The notes under the pieces: generated by a model
Database searches by the model: none
Told to the model about the DNA's origin: nothing
What the model saw: only the letters and a program-made list of their open reading frames with translations
Assembly: GCF_036884655.1 (NCBI RefSeq)
Contig: NC_088340.1
Span: forward strand, 10,790,001-10,854,000
Length of the DNA stretch: 64,000 bases
Source: Musa acuminata AAA Group
Taxonomy: Eukaryota > Streptophyta > Magnoliopsida > Zingiberales > Musaceae
Reading direction: 5' to 3'
Part shown: positions 51,138 to 63,782 of the stretch, piece by piece
Numbering within the stretch: the first letter of the stretch is position 1
Layout of the letters: each line of letters begins with the position of its first letter
Position numbers and translations under genes: made by a program

Positions 51138-51434
51138 TTAGAGAGGAGAGACGCCGTAGAGATGAGAAAGACTCTTGAGGACATCAACCTGCAGCTCCAA
51201 GAAGGATATGTACTCGGCTGTCCGCATGAGCAACCCCTCGACGCTGTCGTCTTGGCGACCAGGAATGATGCTTTCCAGCTTCCTGAGCTTTCCCTGCACT
51301 GAGTTCTGCGGGCTGTCTTCCTTCTCGCTGGGGGGCACAGTCCTTCTTCTTCTTCTTCTTCTTGTTGTCGTTGCTGCTCCCCCTGTAGAAGACGAAGGCT
51401 TCTTCATTTCAAGTGGTCTACCCACGCAAGACAA
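51138..51434 (-). CDS. Small atypical HLH protein, UPBEAT1-like, 98 aa
   Basis: Single exon, with ATG at 51434. A poly-arginine tract (residues 25-31) precedes an HLH at about 46-92: VQGKLRKLESIIPG, loop, EGLLMRTAEYISFLELQVDVLKSLSHLYG. The usual basic-region E-box residues are missing, so it probably acts by pairing with other bHLH factors. The helix-2 pattern TAEYI..LELQV.VLK is closest to what I recall of UPB1/bHLH151-type proteins, which control root growth through peroxidase genes. A PAR- or IBH-like role is also possible. It is on the same strand as the IBH1-like gene, 13 kb away across the Retand insertion. Confidence 0.75.
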   Translation of the reverse strand: MSCVGRPLEMKKPSSSTGGAATTTRRRRRRRTVPPSEKEDSPQNSVQGKLRKLESIIPGRQDDSVEGLLMRTAEYISFLELQVDVLKSLSHLYGVSPL

Positions 51435-54400
51435 GCTATAGCCTCCTCAGTGCGTTCACGCATGCGTGAAGGATGAAATATAAATAGGTAGCAGCGAGGG
51501 TGGCCACAGGCTCACATGGGCAAGTGGACCAAACGAGCTTGTACGCCCACAAAGCATTCAAAGTGTAGCAGCGGATAGGGCCATGGTGAACTTTGAAATC
51601 TGAAGGGAAGAATTCACATTGTTGAATTGTAGCTCGCTCATTCACTGTTGTCACAAGAAAAAGATGCGGTCCAAACAACAAAGGAACACAATGTTTCAAC
51701 TAACACACTTGATACCGATCTGTAATCGAAATCCAAGAGAAGTATATCTACGATACAGAAGGCAGCAAGCGCACTGAATCCCTTCCATCCTTGAACCATT
51801 CATTCATTGTTGAGTGCAGCACAACCTTAATTTCCACAAACAAGGATGCCCATGATCAAGTTTACCAGAAAGGTGAAAGGTGTAGTGGACTCTGCATTCA
51901 GCATGGTCCACTGAATCCATGCCCTGATGTTGCCAAACGTCGACGAGCCTTACAGGCTCACCCTTCTGGTTTCCCAAGGTCCTACGCACTGTTCTTTGCC
52001 TGCAGCTACAAGGAAGCTCCGTATGTTGGTCCTGTGCCACTGTCCCTGCTCGGATGGTCATAGATATCAGTACAGATGTGATGGTCCCAACTAAAGCCTT
52101 CCAATTAAAATGATACAATGGTGAGGCCTCCTCTGCGTGCGTTTGTACTGCACTAAGCTGTCGACGTCCGATCTGAGCAGATACAACTGAACCCTAATGA
52201 GCATGATTCAGCTCTGCTATCTCCATATTGTTTCCACGGCAAAAAATGAGTGGTCCAAACATTAGGGTTCCACAAACGTGATCGAATAGGACAACTTGAT
52301 ACTATTTGGTGAGATGAACTCGCACCATCGAGCCATTGTCTATGTACACCGAAGTGCTGTTTCAACAAGCTTTTGAGGCAGTAGCATGTGTCCGTTTGCG
52401 TCTGAACATGAAGCAGTCTGTCTTATACTAGGTATGAGGGAGAAGAGGAAGATGGTGGATGGGGATGAGTGAAGCCATGGTCCAAAGGAGTTGCGTCTTT
52501 CGTTTCGGACCATCAGCCCTAGCTAGGGTGGCACATGGGGACATGGGGCCATGGCCGTCCGCATGAATCGAGGGCATGTGAGCTGACAAGCAGTAGCCCA
52601 CAGTCACCACTGCAAGAGAAAGTGAGCCAACCTGCACACATGATGTTTCGTGTCTGCAGACCCTGTCCACATATGACTTGTGGATCAACTTTATTCTTCC
52701 ATGTATCTATCCGGAGCCATTTGATGCAGGTAGGACCAGGCATGCGTAATCCAACTCGAACCTCAACTATCCATAGAATCTGGTCCTGCTAACTCTGTTC
52801 GAGCCTGCCAGAATCCACCAGCTCTGCGTTAAGACATCTTCTTCCTGTTTCAGCATATTCTAGGTTTTCGCAGACTGAGACACGGTTCGGAAGATAAGCG
52901 TTTCACTTATCGTCACTTGTGTTCTTTCGAGTTGGAGTGGACCAGCGAGGAAAGCAAAACCAGAGATGAAGATGGAAGCTTCGGCATCAAACATGATCCG
53001 TCCGAGAGAGTCGTAAGCTGCTGCTTCCCTCTTTACTTTTTTTAATTCTTGGTTACTGGACTCAATTGCGGATATTTATATGATTGGGCCATGGAACATA
53101 GGATACCCCTAAGCCGCGAGGAACAGTATGCCCAAAGAGACAGGAGAGGAATGAGAGAGAATCCACTTAATGGTGTGGTTGAGAGTCTCTGTCATTCATT
53201 CATGCTCATGCACATGGAAGACAGCGGACTCGGCACTCGTCGAGCAGGACGTACCGGTTCGTTCCGTGTCTCAGCCGCTGTTTCCTTGACCCAAGATAAC
53301 GTAGACTCGCGGGGAGAGGCTAATGCCGTCTTGGACCTCTTCTGTGCCCATCTTTGAAATGTCGTCGTCGTCGTCATCATCATAATCCAGTCTTATCAAA
53401 GAACCAGATGGAGGCGTACGACTGGAACAGGAACACAAGCTGCTACACAAGATCTTGCAGAATGACCGGTGAGATCTCGATGTTCAGGCACTCTCACATG
53501 AACGATCATCTGGCTACCTCGGATACTTATCTTCTTCGCCGTAATAAGACGTGAGTCCCATCAGACAGTGGAAGAACCACTCAGATATGATGGAGAAACT
53601 TTGCCGAGAAGTTCCCATTACTCAACCCCAATTAACGATACATCAAGCCTACGACTCTACGAGCGAAGACAGGGATCCTTAATGCCTAGGGATTCACAGT
53701 CTTGCACTGATGACAAGAAAGAGTAGCACAAACGTCCACCGCAAACATTTCATAGTCGTTCTGTTTGATCAGTGCAGTCAGAATACACATGCTAATGCTT
53801 CCCAATGGCATCAATCAGTACACTGTTTGACTTCAAGCCGTTTGACTTCCATCTACTGATCTCAACCTGTCAACATTGTTCTGTAATTCATAACTTGTTC
53901 TCTGCTGCACCATTTAGCCATTAAGTTGGCTGCATTGACATGGACATATCACATGCATAGAGATCTGAAACATATTGCCTTACATTGACAGATTACATCG
54001 GTCTCATGTACGCAGACATCGGAATCCAGGTGTTACAGTTACCATGAGTACACGCAGAAGATAGTGTCTCCCGCAGCCTATGAGCAGTTTATGTCGAACT
54101 TATATCTAAACGTGTCCTTGCAAAGCTAAACGTTTGCAATTCGTTGATTTCCCAGCATGATTTCCTGTCCTGCTTCAGTCTGTGTACTCTCTCCCACGAA
54201 TCATTGATTCCTGCAGCGCGGCCAGTCCAATTTCACCGTCTTAATGATTGTTATGTTCCATGATTAACCGTGCAATATACTTAGAGTTGCATCAAACCGA
54301 GTTAAGATTGCCAGCTTCCAATGGCCCAGGCGAAGCCTGGATGAGTTTGGGCCTTCTCCATGACTGTTCTTCGTGAAGAAGAACCGGTGAGACCCAATGA

Positions 54401-54925
54401 ACTCCCCACTCCATGACTGTTCTCGGTAGCTCTCCCACACATACGTGTAAAGGAGACCGTCCGTCTTTTGTTGTATCGCTCTCTTCTCTGTCCGAGAACT
54501 CCGTATCTTGCGCTTCCTGCAAGTGACCCAGATCAGGACGGTCCATTCCCTTACGGACGGCTCATCTTGGATAGATCTGGGCCGAGCATGCATGTCGACG
54601 CGGCGGTGCCTGCCATCATATCATGGACTTCTCTGCCAGTGATCGGGCGGTAGTCCACCGGTGGTCCTGGACCCGTTTATGGTTCGGCACCCATCACACA
54701 GTCTCGGCTAAATGGTTTGCTAGCTCGGTTTTGCAGAACAAGTGTTTCAAATATTGCTGTGGACGGAGCTTTAGCCATTGAATGCTTCTCTTGTCGGAGT
54801 GCAGTAAAGCCGAAGGGGAGGGAGGAAGGACGAGTGAGAGATGAAATGACTGCTTTTTATCCTTATTTGTACCTCCACTGAATAGGAGGATTCAGTGAGG
54901 GAAAAGAAACACGAAGGCCACTGCC

Positions 54926-54929
<4 letters not shown>

Positions 54930-54962
<33 letters not shown>
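54930..54962. repeat. (CT)n microsatellite
   Basis: About 33 bp of CT dinucleotides followed by tatgtatatgtatat. Confidence 0.9.
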
Positions 54963-54965
<3 letters not shown>

Positions 54966-55221
54966 GTATATGTATATCCATCATAAAATCATTAAATGAA
55001 ACACTACATGTTATCTCCAATTTAGTGCCTCGGCAAAATATTGGCGAACAAGTCTCTCTTCAAGAAATCTTCACACGCATCAATATCAAGTACATGGATT
55101 AGCCAACAAAACTCCGCCCGACAGGAACCGAAATCCTCGGGCAAAATGTTGACTCCAAACCCTGTAGGAGAACATGAGATAGCCAGTAGAAACCACTATG
55201 TTTATTGTCATTGTAGTAATG

Positions 55222-55222
<1 letters not shown>

Positions 55223-55253
<31 letters not shown>
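55223..55253. repeat. (AT)n microsatellite
   Basis: About 31 bp of AT dinucleotides. Confidence 0.9.
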
Positions 55254-55255
<2 letters not shown>

Positions 55256-57600
55256 GATTGCATTCAATGACCATGGGTAAATAAATACATAGAAGATTTT
55301 CCTCGTCAGAATGATCACATTGGATTGGGCTTAACATTCAAAAGAGTCAAAAGAAACATATTTTTCTCTAATTTGCAAATGTAATTTTTCGAAAAGAAAA
55401 GAAAGGGTTGATCATAGGATAAGAAGTCCATCTACGGCCTACATTTAAGACCTTGATAATTACATTACGAAGACTCCCACTGGATGCATGAACCCATAAA
55501 GCTAGATGCAATGAATTGTGTGTACGAGGTCTGTGAAACGTTCGCGATTGACCATTGCAGTGCCCAGTGATTGGTGCAATATTCTTGCATAAAGACATGT
55601 TATATTGAACCAACGCAAGAATAGAGACCCCAAGTTCAAAGTCAACATTTCTTGCTCCACAGTAGCTGTATATAGGGCCCTTTCAAATCCACTGTGCCCA
55701 CATTAAAACCCATGCTAGATTTCACACATCCACTTGGTGTCTGACCACTGCATCCCAGATTGTCCATCACAACCCCATGTCTTTGCAAGTAGGTGTGTGT
55801 CCAGAGACAATTAATGGTCTCATCCTTGATGTTGGATTGCTCACCACCAACCCATCCCTGATTCCTTCTACATAGAGAAACAGTAGCCGGAAGAAGCAAG
55901 TATATGCATGGAGGCCATGAGTCTCCCTCAGAAATTTGACCTTGTCCCCGAAGTTTGTCACCTTTGTTTCACATGCAATAGTGCATGTATAAAAAAAATA
56001 TCTCCTTGTATTTGCATCATCAGCTGAACCTGTGCAGTGTTCATGGCTCTCTTTCAACTTGGGGTCACCATCACCTTGTCTCTTGAACCCAGGGTTACTG
56101 TTCGTGGACTGTTTTGGATCTTTCAGCTAAATATCATCACGCATACGTGACTTCTACCCTTGCTAGCTATCTAACGAGAAGGTATCAGCCATGGTGATCC
56201 GAGTAGCACTCAATTGTCGCCCTCTTCAAGCAAAGAGAACATGTTCCACTTGGCAGCTACACTCTTCAGCGCGTGCATGAGAGCTGCATCATTAGTTGAC
56301 AGGTTCACATTTAAGCCTCATGGTCGAGACATGAATTTAATGAAGGCGAGTGAGTTCCGAAATGATTCATTCAGTCTCCCTTTTCGTGTGGTCAAATGAA
56401 TCTCTCCTTCTATTAGGCTGAATTGGAGTTATTTGGCCGGCAAATTCCTCAGGGGAAAGATCTTCACGCATCGAAAGAAAGATGCCATCTTGACGCTTTG
56501 GAGTTGTCTAGCCGGTGCAAGTGCGACCGGGTACAAAATTTTCAACGGAGTTGCTGATGAAGGTAAACAAGTGGTGTTGTATGTCGATGCAGATAGATAG
56601 ATGGAGCTTTCATGGAGGTAGAGAGGTTGAAGTGCTTGCTCTGCACTCAGCAAATACGTGAGTTTTCTTCTTGGCAAAGCAAACGCTATAAGCATCTACT
56701 TGGATTCTGTTCTAGAGAGTTTCCTTGAAGCTAACCACTGCTGTCTCCTAACTCTAGAAAGCAACACACACACACACACACAAAAAGGTTCATTTAATAC
56801 TGTTTTTTAATGCAAAACTTATATTATCCAATAAAATGGTATTTAATTTTTATATGTTCTCTGTGGATCCGTCTATTTCTACTTTAAACCGACTGTAAGA
56901 GCTGCCAGTATCTGACACTGAACACATATACCTACAGCATAAACAAACCAAGAAGAAGGCAAAAGCTATTGTGCACACACATACATCCATCTCAGCCTCG
57001 TGCAATTTGCTTGCCGAGTTCAGAAGGAAGGAAAATATCAGCTTTTCAAGACACTTTAGAGCAGCAGCAGAACCTGACAACATTTACAACGACAACCACA
57101 ACAAAGCCTTGCTTTTTAAGTAAGCCTTCATCCACTCCCAACTTTTTGTTCATTTTGAGCACTGATGAGAAACAGTGAAAGGAAGTCATGAATGGTGCGG
57201 TGCTTAGGAGGGTTTCCTTTATGCATTGATGCTAGAAAATGATTCCTGCACTCACCAGTAGGACAAGTCCGTTTTCCTTTTGCACTTTCCAGTGGGGAAC
57301 TCTTCCCGTTGTTGACAAGCTTTAAGGAATCCTAAGCTTAAATCAGTCAGTCAGTCAGTCAGTCCTTTCTTTTTTATTTTGATAGGAAAGCAATCGAACA
57401 ATCTTATCCGACGTCTCGAGTTTATCATATTTATACATAAAAAATCCCCAGATTGTAGCAACATCAGTTTAAACATGAGTAAGATTTGATGCATGCAAAA
57501 TGCAATACAACAATCCATTTTCCTTGAGCTGATGGAGCCATCTCTTGCTTCTTACGAACATTGATTATTTTACACAATTTACAATTTGATTGTCTAAGAC

Positions 57601-57605
<5 letters not shown>

Positions 57606-57668
<63 letters not shown>
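57606..57668. repeat. Compound (TA)n(GA)n microsatellite
   Basis: About 32 bp of TA directly joined to about 31 bp of GA. Confidence 0.95.
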
Positions 57669-57669
<1 letters not shown>

Positions 57670-58384
57670 ATTTTTGTGGGTCTGTGGCCAATGCAGATGA
57701 GGTCTGGGCCACAGAGAGATCACATCCCAAAAGTGGGCAAGCGGAGGAGGAGAGGGGAAAAGCAGAGTTGGACATGAAAAGCTGAGAACATGGCAGGGGA
57801 GAACAGAAGATGTGTGTGCACGTAGCTCCACTCCTGGCCTTACCGAGGGCCTCGATGGACGCGTAAAAGGGCAGGAGAACGGACGAGAGAGAGAGATGAG
57901 CGTGCGGGCGGGCGCGGGCTTCATGGCGTGGCGGCAGGGTGGTGGAACTGAGAGTGGGGGGAGGGGGAATCATGATGATGATGATGATTTCTTGGTGGTG
58001 ATAAGGATATCTGCAACAAGCAATATTAAAATCTAATCATGTGTTTCCGTTGTTAATTAACGGCACTTTGTATAAACTAGTGAGAGAAGACAATGGTGTC
58101 CATGTTTCCAGGCAGGGGAGAGAAAGAAATCAATAGGAAATGTGCATTGAGAGTTTGGGGAGGAAGACAGAGTAAGACTGCGGTCAGCAGTCGGAAGGCG
58201 AAGCTGGGAGAAATGGAAGGATGTTGACGAGAAGAAAAGGAAGAATAGTGGGAGTAAAAAGGGATCAGAAGTTGAGGAAAGCGCAGAGATTATGTCAACA
58301 GTACTTCAATATAACCGTATCACAATGCGACAAGTAATTAAAGGGAAAAAGATAGACTGGATTATACAAGTAATGAGGGGAAAA

Positions 58385-58388
<4 letters not shown>

Positions 58389-58424
<36 letters not shown>
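58389..58424. repeat. (GA)n microsatellite
   Basis: About 36 bp of GA, 620 bp upstream of the SMAX1-like ATG. Confidence 0.95.
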
Positions 58425-58427
<3 letters not shown>

Positions 58428-59041
58428 TTTACTTTGGTGGGCTAAGGGGGTGACGACGGAATGGCTTTTGTTTTGTTTCGTAGAAAGCCAACTCCATCGT
58501 CCCAAAAATCCTCTCTCTCTCTCTCTGAGTTATGCCTTTTTTTGTTTTTGCAGTTCGCAAGCAGATCCATTCAGAGGTGAACAGGAAAATGGAATGAGCA
58601 GCAAAATGAGAGAAGAAGATTCCATTCCACCTCCCTCATCTTCCTTCCTCTTTACGTCGGTACCATCTCCTATTGGAAGCAAAGGAGAAAATTTGGGCTA
58701 GCTTTCTTGTGCTGTCTGTTCTTGCCTTATCTTTGTTCCATCAGTTGTTCTCTCACAACCTCGGCATGTTCAGACATGGTTTCTTCTGATTGAAATTCTT
58801 CATCCGGAGCTTTCTTTTATCCTCTGATAAATCCGTCCGTCTTTCTTTGTTCATTTGTTTCTCGATCACTGAATAGAAGCAGGGTGGAGGTAAAGGAAAG
58901 ACTGGTTTTTTTAATGGAGTCTTATTGGTCTTAAGCTGGAAAAGTTGAGATTTTTGGCAACCGGAAGATTATTTCCCATGTGTTTGGTTGATTAGAAGAG
59001 GGTGGGAGAGAGAGAGAGAGAGAGAGACAGAGGGAGAGGAG

Positions 59042-62000
59042 ATGAGGGCGGGGTTGAGCACGATCCAGCAGACGCTGACGCCGGAGGCGGCGAGCGTCCT
59101 CACCTGCTCCATCGCTGAGGCTGCTCGGCGGAACCACGGGCAGACGACGCCGCTCCACGTCGCTGCCACCTTCCTCGCCGCCCCCTCCGGCCTCCTCCGC
59201 CAGGCCTGCATCCGTTCCCACCCACAGTCCTCACACCCTCTGCAGTGCCGCGCCCTCGAGCTTTGCTTCTCCGTCGCCCTCGACCGCCTCCCTGCCTCCG
59301 ATCCCGGCGCTGACGGCGGCAGCAGGGCCGCCGCTCTCGCGGAGCCTCCCATCTCCAACGCACTCATGGCGGCCCTGAAGCGCGCCCAGGCCAACCAGCG
59401 CCGCGGATGCCCTGAGCAACAGCAGCAGCCGCTCCTCGCAGTCAAGGTCGAGCTGGAGCAGCTCCTCATGTCGATCCTCGACGATCCCTCCGTCAGCCGC
59501 GTGATGCGCGAGGCCAGCTTCACCTCCACCGCCGCCAAAGCGGTCGTCGAGCAATCTCTCTCTTCCTCCTCTTCTGCTGCCACCGCCGCCTCCGCTTCCC
59601 CGCCATTCATTGCTTCTCTTGCCACCGTCTCTCCTTCTCCCGTCGCCTCTCTCGTTCCCGGTCTAACTAGCAGTGCCGCCCCCTTCCGCAACCTGTACAT
59701 GAATCCCCGCCTCCAGCAGCGCAAGAACAACAATGCCTGCAACGTCCCAACCTCAGTCGAAGGTTGCGGCGATCAGCCGCGGACGGAGGACGTGAAGCGG
59801 GTCTTGGATATCCTCTTGAGATCCCAAAAGCGGAACCCCATCCCCGTTGGAGACTGCAATCCTGATGCCTTGATGAGAGAAGTGCTACGAAGGATTCAAT
59901 CCGACGACGGCCCGTCGCTGCTGCGGAACACCCGAGTTATCCCATTCGGAAAGGAAGTCGCCACCACCTCCCCAGACCAATCACAGATCACCATTAAAAT
60001 CAGAGAGCTCACCAGCTCAATCGAGTCCATGATTTGCGGCAGCGGCCGCGGTGTGATTCTCGACCTGGGAGACCTCAAATGGCTCGTAGAGAGCCCCGCC
60101 GTCTCGGCGGGCTCTGGCCCAATGCAGCTGCCGAAGCCGGTCGTCTCAGAGGTTGGCCGGGCTGCGGTGGAGGAAATGGGTAGACTATTGAAGAGGTTCG
60201 CCGATGGCGGTCGGGTGTGGCTCGTCGGCGCAGCAGCTTCTGCGACCTACCTCCGGTGCCAGGTGTACCACCCGACAATGGAGAAGGATTGGGATCTCCA
60301 GGCGGTACCGATCGCGCCGAGATCATCCCACCCCAATATGTTCCCAAGGTGAGATCTTTCTTGCCTACTGATGGTTATTATATGCCGCTCCTCTTTGCCT
60401 CATCGCCTTCAGCATCCTTAAATCAACCATTTCGACTGCATTTAGTTCTGCAGTTTCTTCATCTGGAAATCCATTGATGGACGGTTCATGTCTATCTGTC
60501 GGGAGTCCTTGCGCTTATTACGGTGGAAATATCTAATCTTGTAGGATGAATTCGACAGCGTTGGGATTTGGTTGTCGAATACCTTCTTGCCCTCATTCTA
60601 GGAAGGATTTTACTGTCGTGGATTCTTCTGAATGAATTAAGGAGCTCAAGAACAGTAGTTCTTGCAGTTGCATATAGTATTGCTGCTTATTCTCCATTTT
60701 TCTCCCCTTTTCTTCAAGATCTTGTAGTGGTGTGAAGACCAACACAGTGAAGTGAAGGTTGAACTAAGCCTCTTCTTGATTCGAATTGTAGGCCCGAGAG
60801 CAGTGGCGTGCTTGGCGACTCTGTGGGGACTTCAGCGCCAGCGAAAGGTTTAATGGGGATGAGTGCCGCTGCTGTAGCCTCAAGTCGACCACCCGAGAGC
60901 ACCATTCCTTCGCAAAGGACAACCCTCTGCCCTCTCTGTCTGGAGAGATACGAGCTCGAACTGGCGAAGCTCGTCGCCAAGGAGTCTGACTACACTACAA
61001 AGACGGAGGCGGGTCAGACATTACCTCAGTGGCTGCGAGGCGGCACCGAATCTTCATCTGCTCCTCTTCAGGTTTCGATTCGATTGGTGACATATCACGA
61101 TGCGCAATCACGTCAATTTCGTATTACTTATTGCAGCTTTACAATTGAACGATATTGTGGTGTAGTCCAAGGAAGAAGAGCTGCTCAAGCGATGGTGTGA
61201 GACATGTTCCCGTCTTCATCCCAACATCCATCAGTTGCACCTCGCCTCCAAGCTGCCTTTGGCTCCGGCTCCGTCAAAGACTTCAAGCGTGTTGAGACCA
61301 CATCCACCATCTGAGCCCATGTCCACGCTATCTCGATGCCTCTCTCCCCTTCAGTTGGCAAGCAACCAGAACAGGGATGCAGCCAAGCAGCCTACCAGCC
61401 CTTCGGGGAGCCCAGTGAAAACCGACTTGGTCCTTGGGAGCTCAAAGGTTGCCGATTCTTCATCGGACACAATCCATAAAGAGCTCCTCAAGGATTTCAC
61501 CGGATGCATGCAGGACGCTTTCTCTGTGCAGCAGAGCGCTAAAATTGACGGCAATTTGGACATCGACATGTTCAAGAGGCTATTCAAGGGGCTTTCCGAG
61601 AAAGTCAGTTGGCAGCAGGAAGCAGCATCAGCCATCGCTACCGTTGTCATGCAATGCAAGTCTGTGAACGGAAAGCGGCGGAGTGGTGGTGGTAAAGGTG
61701 ATACTTGGCTTCTTCTCGTTGGGCCCGACAAGGTTGGTAAGAGGAAGATGGCAGGTGCTCTATCGGAGCTGGTGTTTGGCGTTGGACCTACCGTCATTAA
61801 CTTTGGACGTGCTTCGTGCACCTGCGGCAACGATGGAGAATCCAATTTGAGCTTCCGTGGGAGGACATCCGTGGACCGAGTCGTGGAGGCGGTCCGGCGA
61901 AACCCGTTCTCGGTGATCGTGCTCGAGGACGTAGATCAAGCGGACATGCTCCTACAGGGTAAGATTAAGCAGGCGATAGAGAGGGGCCGCCTGCCCGATT

Positions 62001-62761
62001 CATACGGCCGGGAGGTCAGCATGGGGAGTGTTATCTTTGTCCTTACCGCAGACTGGCTGCCGGAAGAGCTGAAGAGCTCCTATTACCCACTCCTCAAGCG
62101 TGAGGAAAGGATACTGGATTCAGCTTATCGTGGCCTGGAACTGGAGATTACAGCAGGGGAGAGGCCCGGGAAACGTCGTCCAACTTGGCTATGTGAAGAT
62201 GATCAGCCGATTAAGCTGAGAACGGAGTCGTTGGTTGGCACCAACCTATCGCTCGATCTGAATCTAGCTTCTGGAATCGATTCAGAGTCCGGGGAGGGAT
62301 CATGGAACTCGAGCGACCTCACCAGTGAGCGTGAATACGATAAGGGCAGGCTGGTCAGCAAGTGTTCGACGTCGTCCTTGGCCTCAGAACTGGTGGAATT
62401 GGTGGATGAAGCTGTAACATTCAAGCCGGTGGACTTTGTCACGCTGAGAAGGAACGTAGCCGAGTCCATATCCGTGAAATTTACCGCCATAATGGGCAAA
62501 GGGCGAGCAATAAAGATCGACGAGGATGCTGTCGACCGAATCGTTGGTGGTTTATGGCTCAGCGGTGCGGCTTTTGATGACTGGGCCGAGAGAGTGTTGG
62601 CCCCTAGCTTGAGGCAGCTGAAGGATCATCCGCAAGTCGGTGGCCGGGTGGTAGTCGCTCGGCTATCCACAGGGAAGGAAGACCGAGTGCAGAGGAGCTG
62701 CGTCAAGGATTGGCTGCCGACGACGGTTGCCATCGCCGTTGATGATGGCCATGGCAGTTGA
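59042..62761 (+). CDS. SMAX1: SMAX1-like (SMXL) repressor of karrikin/KL signalling, three exons, 1060 aa
   Basis: Nuclear ClpB-like repressor degraded after KAI2-MAX2 signalling; it limits germination and seedling responses. Exons are 59042-60348, 60792-61071 and 61166-62761, phases 2 and 0, with GT-AG introns. The three-exon layout matches Arabidopsis SMAX1 (about 990 aa). Visible features: double Clp-N region (residues about 1-170: MRAGLSTIQQTLTPEAASVL, RRNHGQTTPLHVA, RRGCPEQQQQPLLAVKVELEQL); a middle region with VILDLGDLKWLVE; a Cys-containing CPLCLERYELEL; a degenerate P-loop GPDKVGKRK (about 715-723); RGRT at 760-763 where SMXL proteins usually have RGKT; VIVLEDVD (about 778-785); and an EAR motif LSLDLNL (890-896) for TOPLESS-type corepressors. 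The start is the first ATG after a GA-rich leader and matches the conserved N-terminus. Confidence 0.93.
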
Positions 62762-63149
62762 TGGGCTGTAGAAACTTATTTTTTTTTGGAGGATATATGT
62801 GTATATTTCTCGTAACTCGTTAGAGGAGTAGTGAGTTCACGTCAAGAGGAAGAACTCGACTGTCGATAGGTATAGCAGGTTGGAGAAGATTAAACACCCA
62901 TATAAACTCATCACGCTAAGAATACTCGTTGTATGTTCATCGATATTCTTTTGGTTCATTTTGTTCAGAACATTAGCGTTCTTAACATCACTCTTTTGCT
63001 GTGGTCTTCAATACCATGTTCAGGATGTATCCCAGAGCAGCACCCGAGTTAGATTCAATCTTTACACGCTCCAAGCATAGGAGTGTCACAGGATACCTTG
63101 ATTTTTTTGACACATACAAATCATTAAATGAGCTGTCGGGGCAGCCACC
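62762..63149. other. SMAX1-like 3' flank
   Basis: Probable 3' UTR and short intergenic DNA. No gene is supported. It ends at the start of the next LTR. Confidence 0.5.
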
Positions 63150-63756
63150 TGATAGGGGTAGTTAATTGATTTGACATAACACCCCGGATTCGACGTAACA
63201 CACCCCCCGCGACGGAGGTCTTGTGCGGCGCACTGCCCCAGAACGAGCATTAACAACGACACGACACACGCCCATATCGAACGTACCCAAACGACCCCCC
63301 CGGCGGAACCCCCATGATCGACCGAGACAGGGGGAGGCGTTAGCTGACACCCCCCATACCCTGCGGTAGCCCGGTCCTCCACGCAACGACCATGACAGCG
63401 ACAGACGCCATCAGAGGTACGACCCTGCTCTGGCAGTATGGCACATCAGGTAATGTCGAACCCGCTTATAAATACCCCCTGATTCCTAACGAAGAAGGGG
63501 GCTCTCTCACTCAACACTTCACTCCACATCACTGACTCGATCGTCGGAGGAGTCGGGCCGAGCTATCGACCCGACCTGTGTGCAGGTACGCGACCGTAGT
63601 AGAGCCCTCTCGGCATGGCGGAGCTTCCCAGCCAGGCCCACTGCGTCCGCCATCTCAGGACCCCAAGGAGGAACCACGTCTGAACCTAGCCATTTGGAGC
63701 CTTGAACCAGCCATGTCGACCCCGAGGTCACGGCTAAAAAGTTACTTACCGTAACA
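63150..63756 (+). repeat. Left LTR of the second Retand-family element
   Basis: 607 bp, with the same terminal sequences as the 617-bp LTRs of the first copy. The 5 bases before it (ccacc) are the presumed left target duplication, whose partner is outside the window. Confidence 0.85.
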
Positions 63757-63782
63757 GATTGGCGCTAGAGGAAGGGCCTCAA

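Larger units (their letters stand above)
51435..58987. other. Large intergenic region between the HLH and SMAX1-like genes
   Basis: About 7.5 kb without a supported gene. It contains microsatellites at 54930-54962 (CT), 55223-55253 (AT), about 56767-56782 (CA), 57606-57637 (TA) followed by 57638-57668 (GA), and 58389-58424 (GA). Open frames up to about 120 codons lack any recognised domain and mostly overlap simple repeats. The last kilobase likely holds the SMAX1-like promoter and 5' UTR. A pyrimidine-rich tttttgcag near 58,545 could end a leader intron. Confidence 0.45.

Noticed and set aside
53049..53357. 102-codon plus-strand frame in the large intergenic region
   Set aside because: No domain, no clear promoter or splice context, and average intergenic composition.
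58969..59742. 257-codon open frame on the minus strand
   Set aside because: It is the shadow of GC-rich exon 1 of the SMAX1-like gene. No domain is recognisable, while the plus strand matches SMAX1 throughout.
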